Assembly (NCBI RefSeq): GCF_000820705.1
Contig: NZ_CCXI01000070.1
Coordinates: forward strand, 1-58,167
From: Clostridium polynesiense
Lineage (GTDB): Bacteria; Bacillota; Clostridia; Clostridiales; Clostridiaceae
Direction of reading: 5' to 3'
Length of the DNA stretch: 58,167 nucleotides
A program made the translations under genes and the position numbers. A model generated the notes under the pieces. That model was not told the origin of the DNA, did no database searches, and saw nothing but the letters and a program-made list of their open reading frames with translations. Every line of letters starts with the position of its first letter. The first letter of the stretch is position 1. Below are positions 33,735-41,778 of this stretch, piece after piece.

Positions 33735-35465
33735 TTAATTAAGATTATCGTCAATAATTTTTGAAATATAATTTTTTAATTTCTCCATCTTAAATTCAGC
33801 TTCTTTACTACCAGCTCCCTTTACTGACAAATATATTTTCATCTTTGGCTCTGTGCCTGAAGGTCTTATAACAATCCATGAATCATCCTGAAGGATTAGT
33901 TTTATAACATTTGATTTAGGTAAACTTATGGACTTTTTTTCTTTAGAATCATAATCAATGCTAACACTTAATTTATAATCGATTTTTTTATTTACCTTTA
34001 CATTATTAATTTCTGTGATTTCACTGTTTCTAAAATAATCTATACAATTAATTATGTTTTTCTGTCCTTCTATACCTTTTAATTCTATAGATAACAAGTT
34101 TTCCTTATAGTAACCATATCTATCATATAAATCAATTAAAGCGTCATATAAGTTTTTACCTAAGCTTTTATAATATAATGCCATCTCACTTATAAGCATA
34201 GATGCTATAACTGCATCCTTGTCTCTTACGAAATCTCCGGCCAAATAACCGTAGCTTTCTTCAAAGCCAAATAAAAAGGTTTTTTCTCTACTTTTTTCAT
34301 ATTCTTTTATTTTCTCACCTATATACTTAAACCCAGTTAAAACTTCCAGTAATTCAATTCCGTTGTCTTCACACATCTTTCTAACAGAGTCAGTAGTAAC
34401 TATGGTTTTTACCACTACTCCATTCTCAGGAAGCCTCTGCCCTTCTTTTAATGCTTCAATTATATAGTTTGTAAGAAGCATTCCCGTTTCATTTCCCGTA
34501 AGGACTTTATACTCCCCTGTATTGTCTTTTACTACCACTCCTATTCTATCACAATCAGGATCTGTTCCAAATATTATATCCGGCTTAACTTCTTTTGCCA
34601 TATCCAAAGCAATAGAAAAAACCTTTGGATCTTCAGGGTTAGGATAGGGTGCTGTGGGGAAATCTCCATCTGGGTTTTCTTGTTCCTTTACTACATATAA
34701 ATTTTTATATCCAAGTTCTCTAAACACAGCTCTCACTGGAAGATTTCCTGATCCATGTATTGGAGTGTATATGATCTTCAAATCTTCAGCTGCCTTATCC
34801 ACCATTTCTTTTCTTATGCTGAGCCCCATTACTCTTTTAATGTATTCTTTATCTATATCTTCTCCAATATATTGAAGATAGTTATTGCCTAAGGCATCTT
34901 CTTCTCTGATGCTCTTTATAACTTCGTACTTATCTATTTTATTGATATAAGACAATATTTCTTTAGCAGCTTGATCCGTTACCTGTCCGCCATCACTTTC
35001 ATATACTTTATAACCGTTATATTGTTTAGGATTGTGTGAAGCAGTTATTACTATTCCCGCACTGCAATTTAGATATCTAACTGTAAATGAAAGCATAGGA
35101 GTTGGCCTTAGGCTTTCATATAAATATACCTTTATATTATTTGCACATAAGGTTAACGCAGCTGCTCTAGCAAATTCAGAGGATTTATTTCTGGAATCAT
35201 AAGCTATGGCCACAGCTTTATTTCCTTTACAATTAGAATTTATATAATCTGCTAATCCCTGAGTAGCTTTACTTACAGTATATTTGTTCATTCTGTTGCT
35301 TCCTGCACCTATAACCCCTCTTAAGCCTCCGGTACCAAAGTCCAAATCCTTATAGAATCTATCTTCTATTTCACTATCATCCATAATTGATTTTAGCTCA
35401 GTTTTAAATTTTTCATCAATTATGTCACTGTTCATCCAGTAATTATATCTGTCTTTATAATTCAT
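33735..35465 (-). CDS. pgcA: Phosphoglucomutase/phosphomannomutase (alpha-D-phosphohexomutase)
   Basis: The enzyme interconverts hexose 6-phosphate and 1-phosphate, feeding nucleotide-sugar synthesis. The phosphoserine is Ser143 in TASHNPKQYNGYK, the metal loop is GTDPDCDRIG, the sugar-binding loop is GFEESYGYL and the phosphate-binding loop is RPSGTEPKMKIY. At 576 residues it matches the B. subtilis PgcA type. The ATG is behind AAGGAGGATCG. As first gene of the minus-strand exopolysaccharide string it probably supplies glucose 1-phosphate for the polymer. Confidence 0.93.
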   Translation of the reverse strand: MNYKDRYNYWMNSDIIDEKFKTELKSIMDDSEIEDRFYKDLDFGTGGLRGVIGAGSNRMNKYTVSKATQGLADYINSNCKGNKAVAIAYDSRNKSSEFARAAALTLCANNIKVYLYESLRPTPMLSFTVRYLNCSAGIVITASHNPKQYNGYKVYESDGGQVTDQAAKEILSYINKIDKYEVIKSIREEDALGNNYLQYIGEDIDKEYIKRVMGLSIRKEMVDKAAEDLKIIYTPIHGSGNLPVRAVFRELGYKNLYVVKEQENPDGDFPTAPYPNPEDPKVFSIALDMAKEVKPDIIFGTDPDCDRIGVVVKDNTGEYKVLTGNETGMLLTNYIIEALKEGQRLPENGVVVKTIVTTDSVRKMCEDNGIELLEVLTGFKYIGEKIKEYEKSREKTFLFGFEESYGYLAGDFVRDKDAVIASMLISEMALYYKSLGKNLYDALIDLYDRYGYYKENLLSIELKGIEGQKNIINCIDYFRNSEITEINNVKVNKKIDYKLSVSIDYDSKEKKSISLPKSNVIKLILQDDSWIVIRPSGTEPKMKIYLSVKGAGSKEAEFKMEKLKNYISKIIDDNLN

Positions 35466-35581
35466 TTAACGATCCTCCTTGAAAGTATATAACAAATTTA
35501 TTATACTATATTTCTTTATAAATGAAATAACTATTATTTTAAAAGTTAAAATATCTCTTCATTATTATGCTAAACAAAAAA

Positions 35582-35615
35582 AGAAAATAGTTTACTGTAA
35601 TGTAAACTATTTTCT
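35582..35615 (-). terminator. Intrinsic terminator after rplY
   Basis: A perfect 14-bp stem (35582-35595 with 35602-35615, 6-base loop) is followed on the minus strand by TTTTTTTGTTTAG. It lies four bases past the rplY stop. The rest of the pgcA-rplY gap has no further feature. Confidence 0.92.
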
Positions 35616-35619
35616 GTAA

Positions 35620-36186
35620 TTATTCGATAACCTCTACAACTTTTTGATCAAAACTTACTGATGCAATGATGGAATTTAAATCCTCTACAATAGAGATTTC
35701 TTTTCCCATTTCTATGTCGGAAAGTTTAAATATACTGCCAACCTTTGCATCACTTAAGTCTAAGGTTATATATTTAGGAAGATTTTCCGGAGAACAAGTG
35801 ACCTTTATGTTGCTTTTTTCTTTTTGAACCACTGCTCCACTAGCTGTAAGATGACCTTCTCCTATATAATTTATTGGAATATGTGTAGTAACCTTTTCAG
35901 TACCATTAATTTCTTCCAGGTCTATATGGATAAATTTATGAGTAACAGGCTCTCTTTGTATTTCTTTAATTAGTGCTTCATGAACATTTCCTTCAATATT
36001 TACCTTTATAATTCCATGCTCTCCGCTTTCTAATATCTCTCTGTTCAGTTCAAGCTCTCCTATCTCAATCATGCAATTTCTCATTTCTTTTCCATATAAT
36101 ATACCAGGTACATTGCCTTTTCTTCTTACTTTTTTTGCACTTTTTCCTTTGTTATTTTCTCTTAAATTTGCTGTTAATATTTCCAT
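35620..36186 (-). CDS. rplY: Ribosomal protein L25/general stress protein Ctc
   Basis: The 188-residue protein has an N-terminal L25 domain binding 5S rRNA (about 1-90; KKVRRKGNVPGILYGK) and a C-terminal TL5/Ctc beta domain (about 95-180). Ctc-type L25 is general-stress induced in Bacillus; whether that applies here is not visible. It is monocistronic, diverges from the speA-like gene and ends in a strong terminator. Confidence 0.93.
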   Translation of the reverse strand: MEILTANLRENNKGKSAKKVRRKGNVPGILYGKEMRNCMIEIGELELNREILESGEHGIIKVNIEGNVHEALIKEIQREPVTHKFIHIDLEEINGTEKVTTHIPINYIGEGHLTASGAVVQKEKSNIKVTCSPENLPKYITLDLSDAKVGSIFKLSDIEMGKEISIVEDLNSIIASVSFDQKVVEVIE

Positions 36187-36359
36187 AAAAATCCCTCCTG
36201 AAAAGTATTATGGTCAATAGTTGGCAATATTATTCAACAGTTTACTTTTTTTCTATTGCAATATAAAATCAATTAACATATAATAAAATTGTTTTTGCAA
36301 ATAACGACAATTTAGAATATTAAAAAATAAATGTTTATGAAGGAAGGTGCCGTATAAAG

Positions 36360-37823
36360 TTGTATAAACTCAATCAAAATGAAACTCCTCTTTTTGATGC
36401 TTTAATGGAATATGTTAACAGAGAAACCGTTCCTTTTCATGTCCCCGGGCATAAAAAAGGTGTAGGAATCGATAGTGAATTCAAAAATTTTATTGGAGAA
36501 AATCCTTTTAAAATCGATGTTACTGTGTTCAAACTGGTTGATAGTCTTCATCATCCTACCGGTCCAATCAAAAATGCCCAAAAGCTTGCAGCTGACGCAT
36601 ACGGCTCAGATGCTGCATTTTTCTCCATTCATGGAACCTCTGGAGCAATCCAGGCAATGATTATGTCCGTGGTAAATTCCGGAGACAAGATACTGGTTCC
36701 AAGAAATGTTCATAAATCTGTTACTGCAGGTATCATTTTAAGCGGTGCACTTCCAATATATATGCAGCCGGAATTAGACAAAAATGTAGGAATAGCTCAG
36801 GGAGTTACCCCTGAAACAGTAGAAGAAACTTTAAAAGAGAATCCTGATGCCAGGGCAGTACTTATAATTAATCCTACCTATTACGGGGTAGCTACTGATA
36901 TTAAGAGGATAGCTGATATTGTACACAGCTATGACATACCTCTTATAGTAGATGAAGCTCACGGTCCCCACTTAGGATTTAATAGCAGACTACCTGTATC
37001 TGCTATGCAGGCCGGTGCCGATATATGTGCTCAAAGTACCCATAAGATTATCGGAGCTTTGACACAAGGATCTCTGCTTCAGGTAAAAAGTAAATATGTA
37101 GACACTCAGAGAGTTCAGCAGATATTAAACCTTCTCCAGACAACTTCACCTTCATATATATTAATGGCATCCTTAGACTGTGCCAGAAGGCAGATAGCTT
37201 TGGAAGGGAAAGAGCTCTTGGATAAAACTATAGAATTAAGTAATTATACCAGAAGGGAAATAAATAAAATACCTGGATTCTATTGCTTTGGAGAGGAAAT
37301 TTTAGGTCAGCCGGGAGTTTATTCTGTAGACCCTACAAAAATTACAGTTACCTGCAGAGACTTAGGTATAACCGGATATGAGCTGGATACTATATTATCA
37401 GAAAAATATCATATTCAGGTGGAGCTGTCAGACTTATATAATGTTTTAGCAGTGGGTTCTTTTGGGGATACTAAAGAATCTCTGGATAAGCTTATTAATG
37501 CCTTAAAGGAAATAAGCGAAGACTACAGCAATAGGGAGAACATAAAGCCTGACTTTATAGATATACCTGCAATTCCTGAAAGTGCTTTAATTCCTAGAGA
37601 AGCTTTTAACAGCAAAAAAGCCTCTATCCCAATTAAAGAAAGTGTAGGAATGATAAGCGGTGAGTTTCTACTTGCATATCCTCCAGGAATTCCTGTACTA
37701 TGTCCCGGAGAAATTATTACCCAAGAGATAATAGATTATGTATACGAATTAAAAGAAGCGGGTTTATACGTTCAGGGAACAGAAGATCCGGAAGTTGAAA
37801 ATATAAAAATAGTTAAAAGATAA
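36360..37823 (+). CDS. speA: SpeA-type arginine/lysine/ornithine decarboxylase (PLP, aspartate aminotransferase fold)
   Basis: The 487-residue protein belongs to the short Orn/Lys/Arg decarboxylase type, as B. subtilis SpeA. Visible are the N-terminal VPFHVPGHKKG, the PLP-binding region with IVDEAHGPHLGF, and the Schiff-base lysine Lys229 in STHK. The C-terminal domain contains AYPPGIPVLCPGE. It starts with TTG at 36360 after AAGGAAGG. Arginine decarboxylase making agmatine is most likely, given speE in the same window, but substrate choice within this family cannot be read with certainty. Confidence 0.88.
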   Translation: MYKLNQNETPLFDALMEYVNRETVPFHVPGHKKGVGIDSEFKNFIGENPFKIDVTVFKLVDSLHHPTGPIKNAQKLAADAYGSDAAFFSIHGTSGAIQAMIMSVVNSGDKILVPRNVHKSVTAGIILSGALPIYMQPELDKNVGIAQGVTPETVEETLKENPDARAVLIINPTYYGVATDIKRIADIVHSYDIPLIVDEAHGPHLGFNSRLPVSAMQAGADICAQSTHKIIGALTQGSLLQVKSKYVDTQRVQQILNLLQTTSPSYILMASLDCARRQIALEGKELLDKTIELSNYTRREINKIPGFYCFGEEILGQPGVYSVDPTKITVTCRDLGITGYELDTILSEKYHIQVELSDLYNVLAVGSFGDTKESLDKLINALKEISEDYSNRENIKPDFIDIPAIPESALIPREAFNSKKASIPIKESVGMISGEFLLAYPPGIPVLCPGEIITQEIIDYVYELKEAGLYVQGTEDPEVENIKIVKR

Positions 37824-37859
37824 AGAAAAAGCCATGGCTAAGCCATGGTTTTTTCTTTA
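37821..37859. terminator. Terminator between the speA-like gene and iorB
   Basis: An 18-bp stem with one G-U pair (37821-37838 with 37842-37859, loop TAA) begins with the stop codon of the decarboxylase gene. A-rich left and T-rich right arms allow action in both directions between these convergent genes. Confidence 0.88.
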
Positions 37860-37900
37860 ATGAAAACTATAAATGATATTTATTTTCTTTAATTAACCCT

Positions 37901-38479
37901 TTATTCAATCTCATTGCCTATATTAAAAGCCTTAATATTCATATCCAGGAATTTAGCATTGACATTGCTTTTTATGATTTCTTCCCAATCAATCTTCTCC
38001 AGTCCGCAGGCTTTAACCAGAGCTCCTAATAGAATGCTGTTCTGAACCTTGCTGTTTCCTATATCTTTTGCTTTTTCGTAAGCATGAATAACCTTTATTT
38101 TTATAGGGTTTTGAGATATTTTCTCCAGTACATCTTCAGGATAAACCTCATTTCCTACTAGGACGGTAATCGGTCTGATTTCATAGTCATTAATTATTAC
38201 TGTTCCATTCTCCTTTAAAAACTCAATCCATCTTGCCGCTTCAATCTTTTCAAAAGAAACAATAACATCTACAGTTCCTTTTTCAATTAAAGGTGAGTAT
38301 ACTTTTTCCCCATATCTAACTTGAGTAACAACGCTTCCTCCTCTTTGAGCCATTCCATGGACTTCTGACATTTTAACATCATATCCGGATTTTATTAACC
38401 CTTCAGTAAATATCTTTGATGCAAGTATTGTTCCCTGTCCGCCGACACCTACAAAAAGAATATTTTTAATATTGCTCAT
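37901..38479 (-). CDS. iorB: IorB, indolepyruvate:ferredoxin oxidoreductase beta subunit
   Basis: The 192-residue gamma-type 2-oxoacid oxidoreductase domain shows ILFVGVGGQGTILASKI at the N-terminus and EVHGMAQRGGSVVTQVRYG. With IorA it oxidises aryl pyruvates made by transamination of Trp, Phe and Tyr to aryl-acetyl-CoA, reducing ferredoxin. The ATG overlaps the iorA stop (TAATG), so the two subunits are translationally coupled. Confidence 0.93.
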   Translation of the reverse strand: MSNIKNILFVGVGGQGTILASKIFTEGLIKSGYDVKMSEVHGMAQRGGSVVTQVRYGEKVYSPLIEKGTVDVIVSFEKIEAARWIEFLKENGTVIINDYEIRPITVLVGNEVYPEDVLEKISQNPIKIKVIHAYEKAKDIGNSKVQNSILLGALVKACGLEKIDWEEIIKSNVNAKFLDMNIKAFNIGNEIE

Positions 38480-40239
38480 TATTCTCCCACCTTTTCTATG
38501 GCATTAAATTTACAAACCTGTTTGCATATTTCACACCCGTTACATTGAGCTTCGTCTATTGTAACAGTGTCATTCTTATAGCTTAAAGCCGGGCATCCTG
38601 TCCTTAAACAAGCCTTACACCTCTTACACTGTTCAGTTTTTATACGACATTTAGATTTCTCTCTAAGCTTTAAAACTTCCTTTTTAAGTGCACAGGGCTG
38701 TTTAGTGATTATAACAAAAGGTTCAGAAGAATTTTTAGCATCTTTAACCGCTGCTTCAGTGTCTTTAAGATTATAAGGGTCTATAATTCTTAAATTATCC
38801 TTTTTAATTCCCAGTGCCAGAACAATGTCTTCAATAGATAAGATAGGAGCAGCTTGTCCCTGAAGAGTAAAACCCGTTCCGGGATTTTCATTATGACCTG
38901 TCATTGCTGTGGTTCTGTTGTCTAATATACAGGTTACTATTGGTTCATTATTATAAATTGAATTAATAAGTCCTGTAATTCCGGAATGAAAGAAAGTTGA
39001 ATCTCCAATAAAGGCAAATATTTTCTTTTTATCTCCGGCAAGCTTTCTTGCTTTACTTAATCCGATTCCTCCTGATATTGATGCTCCCATACATATTACT
39101 GTGTCTGTGACATTAAGAGGAGGCATCATTCCCAGTGTGTAGCATCCTATATCCCCTGTAGCTATTATGTCTTTATGCTTTGAAACCGAATAAAATATTC
39201 CTCTATGAGGACATCCGGCACAGAGTACAGGAGGTCTGTTTGGCAATACTCCTTCATACTTCATCACAGAATCTTCATATTCCCCTAAAATTGCGTTTCT
39301 TATGATGGCGGGATTTAATTCACCGCATATAGGTATAACATCTTTTCCGCTGCATTTAATTCCCAAGGTCTTTACAAAGTTCTCTATATAAGGCTCATTT
39401 TCTTCAACTACTATTAACCTGTCTACCTTCTCTGCAAACTCACGAATGAGCTTTCCAGGTAAAGGATGAGTAAATCCAAGCTTTAAATAAGAGGCATTAT
39501 CTCCCATTACTTCTCTGCAGTACTCATAACTTATGCCGCTGGATATTATTCCAATAGATTTGCTTCCCATTTCTATCCTGTTTAATGAACAGGTATTTGA
39601 GTATTCCTCAAGGTTTTTCAGTCTTTCTTCCACTTCAACATGCTTTCCTCTAGCATGGGCAGGTATCATAATATATTTCTTTATGTTCTTTTCATATTCT
39701 TTTATTTTTGTCTGTTTTTTTTCTCCTAGCTCCACAACGCTTTTAGAGTGAGATACTCTGGTAGTTAATCTAAAAAGCACAAGGGTGTCAAAGTCTTCAC
39801 TTATCTTGAAGGCCTCTCTCATATAATCCTTACATTCCTGTGAGTTTGATGGCTCCATCATTGCAACCTTTGCATGTGGTGCATACAGCCTGTTATCCTG
39901 CTCATTTTGAGAAGAATGCATACCAGGATCATCTGCTGAAACTACAACAAATCCTCCATTAACACCTTCATAAGCCATAGTAAATAGTGGATCCGCTGCT
40001 ACATTGACCCCAACGTGTTTCATTGCTGTTAAACTTCTTGCTCCCCCTATGGATGCTCCTGCAGCTACTTCAAAGGCCACCTTCTCATTAGGAGCCCACT
40101 CACCATAAACCCCTTCATATTTACTGAAATTTTCTAGTATTTCTGTACTTGGTGTTCCCGGATAAGCAGAAGCTATACTGCATCCAGCCTCATAAGCCCC
40201 TCTTGCACAGGCTTCATTCCCAGACATTATAACTTTCAT
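38479..40239 (-). CDS. iorA: IorA, indolepyruvate:ferredoxin oxidoreductase alpha subunit
   Basis: The 586-residue catalytic subunit has the pyruvate:ferredoxin-type N-terminal domain (GNEACARGAYEAG, YPGTPSTEI), and the thiamine diphosphate-binding part with CAGCPHRG, GDIGCYTLGMMPP and FIGDSTFFHSGITGL. At the C-terminus are two [4Fe-4S] motifs, CKRCKACLRTGCP and CNGCEICKQVC. Size and domain order match archaeal and clostridial IorA. It lies downstream of the Ptb-like gene by 38 bases. It points to oxidative (Stickland-type) use of aromatic amino acids. Confidence 0.95.
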   Translation of the reverse strand: MKVIMSGNEACARGAYEAGCSIASAYPGTPSTEILENFSKYEGVYGEWAPNEKVAFEVAAGASIGGARSLTAMKHVGVNVAADPLFTMAYEGVNGGFVVVSADDPGMHSSQNEQDNRLYAPHAKVAMMEPSNSQECKDYMREAFKISEDFDTLVLFRLTTRVSHSKSVVELGEKKQTKIKEYEKNIKKYIMIPAHARGKHVEVEERLKNLEEYSNTCSLNRIEMGSKSIGIISSGISYEYCREVMGDNASYLKLGFTHPLPGKLIREFAEKVDRLIVVEENEPYIENFVKTLGIKCSGKDVIPICGELNPAIIRNAILGEYEDSVMKYEGVLPNRPPVLCAGCPHRGIFYSVSKHKDIIATGDIGCYTLGMMPPLNVTDTVICMGASISGGIGLSKARKLAGDKKKIFAFIGDSTFFHSGITGLINSIYNNEPIVTCILDNRTTAMTGHNENPGTGFTLQGQAAPILSIEDIVLALGIKKDNLRIIDPYNLKDTEAAVKDAKNSSEPFVIITKQPCALKKEVLKLREKSKCRIKTEQCKRCKACLRTGCPALSYKNDTVTIDEAQCNGCEICKQVCKFNAIEKVGE

Positions 40240-40277
40240 AAAATAATCCCCCTTATTTTTAATTAATTAAAGCTGAC

Positions 40278-41168
40278 TTATATTAATGAACCTAGAGCTA
40301 TAGAATATAGCTTTGATATGGCTGTATCCGCTCTGGAAACTAACACTATAGGACATTTAGCACCAACAATAACTCCGGCGCTTATAGAATTACCAAAATA
40401 AGTTAAGCATTTTCCAACCATATTTCCACATTCTATATTAGGTACAAGAAGCACATCAGCATCCCCTGCTACCTGACTTTCAATCCCTTTATGTTCTGCC
40501 GCTTCCTTATCTATTGCATTATCAAAGGCTAGCGGTCCATCTATCAAGCATCCTTTAAGCTGCCCCCTTTTATTCATCACCACTAAGGATGCTGCATCTA
40601 CAGTAGCCTGCATTTTAGGATTTATATTCTCAATAGCAGCCAGCACAGCTACTTTAGGCATTTCTAATCCCATAGCATTGCAAACACACAGAGAATTTTT
40701 TATTATATTGACTTTATCATTTATATCAGGAAAAGTTACCATTCCTCCATCTGTTAAATATATTAATTTATGGTAACCGGGTACATCGTAAACCATTACA
40801 TGAGATAAGGTATCATTTTTCTTTATACCGTATTCCTTATCTAGAACCGCCTTCAACAAATCAGAAGTATTAAGCTTCCCTTTCATTAAAAAGTCATTTT
40901 CATCATTTTTGATAGATTTAACCGCTTCCACAGCTGCAGTTTTTGCATTATCTGAATTTTTAATTATCATGCCTCTTAAATTAATCTCATTATCTTTAGC
41001 TATCTTTTTAATCTTATCTTCATTTCCATAAAGCACTGCGCTGATTAGACCTCTATTAACAGCTTGCTCTACAGCTTTCAAAACTTCTCCATCCTCAGCT
41101 GCTGCAACTGCCAGCTCTTTACGTAAAGAAGGATCAACTTTTTGGAACAATATATCCAATCTGCTCAT
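40278..41168 (-). CDS. ptb: Phosphate butyryltransferase-like (Ptb) phosphotransacylase
   Basis: The 296-residue protein matches the phosphate acetyl/butyryltransferase family: AAAEDGEVLKAVEQAVNRGL near the N-terminus, VAVLAAIENINPKMQATVDA, LKGCLIDGPLAFDNA and VLLVPNIECGNMVGK. Ptb converts an acyl-CoA and phosphate to acyl phosphate and CoA. As first gene before iorAB, the likely substrates are the acyl-CoA products of that enzyme; this is inference. A kinase (Buk type) that would make ATP from the acyl phosphate is not encoded here. Confidence 0.88.
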   Translation of the reverse strand: MSRLDILFQKVDPSLRKELAVAAAEDGEVLKAVEQAVNRGLISAVLYGNEDKIKKIAKDNEINLRGMIIKNSDNAKTAAVEAVKSIKNDENDFLMKGKLNTSDLLKAVLDKEYGIKKNDTLSHVMVYDVPGYHKLIYLTDGGMVTFPDINDKVNIIKNSLCVCNAMGLEMPKVAVLAAIENINPKMQATVDAASLVVMNKRGQLKGCLIDGPLAFDNAIDKEAAEHKGIESQVAGDADVLLVPNIECGNMVGKCLTYFGNSISAGVIVGAKCPIVLVSRADTAISKLYSIALGSLI

Positions 41169-41259
41169 AGTACACCTCCATCTCTAAATCATTGTATATG
41201 TTTAGTATAAGAACATTAATGCTTTTCTGTCAATTTTATCTGATAAAGTTATATTAGGT

Positions 41260-41293
41260 AAAAGGTGCATAAAAATGTAATTATGCACCTTTT
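41260..41293 (-). terminator. Terminator after the DUF523 gene
   Basis: A perfect 12-bp stem (41260-41271 with 41282-41293, 10-base loop) stands nine bases past the DUF523 stop; on the minus strand the arm ends in TTTT. It separates the mutS2 unit from the ptb-ior unit. Confidence 0.85.
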
Positions 41294-41301
41294 TAGCAAG
41301 C

Positions 41302-41769
41302 TTATAAATAAGCCTTTATAAATTCTTCAATATCTTCTTCAGTAAATACCTTTATATTATTTTTAAGTAAAAGTTCAGCAGTTACTCCATTGCCGTTTAT
41401 TAAAGTTTTGCTGAAGGTTCCGTCATAAATCCTGCCTACGCCGCAGGAGGGGCTTTTGCTCTTTAACAACGCTGCGGAAGCATTTATATTCTTTGCAAGC
41501 TTAAGGGTTTCTTCAGCACCTTTTATAAAATTGATAGTGGAGTCGCTTCCCTTTATCGAGATTACCCTGGCTCTTCCTTCTAGTACATCCGCTCCTGTGC
41601 CCCCGATTATTTCATGAGGCTCTCTGGGAGTAGTCATGCCTCCCATCTGTTCAGGACATACAGGTATCAATAAACCCTTTATTAAAAGTTCATTAAGCTT
41701 TTTATTATAATTGTTTCTGCCATCATATCTGCAGTTATTTCCTATTAAACATGCGCTAACAATAAACAT
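41302..41769 (-). CDS. DUF523 cysteine-rich protein
   Basis: This 155-residue protein has the conserved DUF523 elements SACLIGNNCRYDGRNN, VCPEQMGGMTTPREP and LLKSKSPSCGVGRIYDG. The conserved cysteines suggest a metal or Fe-S site, but no activity is established that I can rely on. It begins nine bases after the mutS2 stop behind AAGGTG, so it is the last gene of the mutS2 operon. Confidence 0.85.
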   Translation of the reverse strand: MFIVSACLIGNNCRYDGRNNYNKKLNELLIKGLLIPVCPEQMGGMTTPREPHEIIGGTGADVLEGRARVISIKGSDSTINFIKGAEETLKLAKNINASAALLKSKSPSCGVGRIYDGTFSKTLINGNGVTAELLLKNNIKVFTEEDIEEFIKAYL

Positions 41770-41778
41770 ATAATCACC

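Noticed and set aside
36187-36359. Promoters of rplY and the speA-like gene
   Set aside because: The best candidate for rplY (TTGAAT, CATAAT) has a 19-bp spacer; too weak to list.
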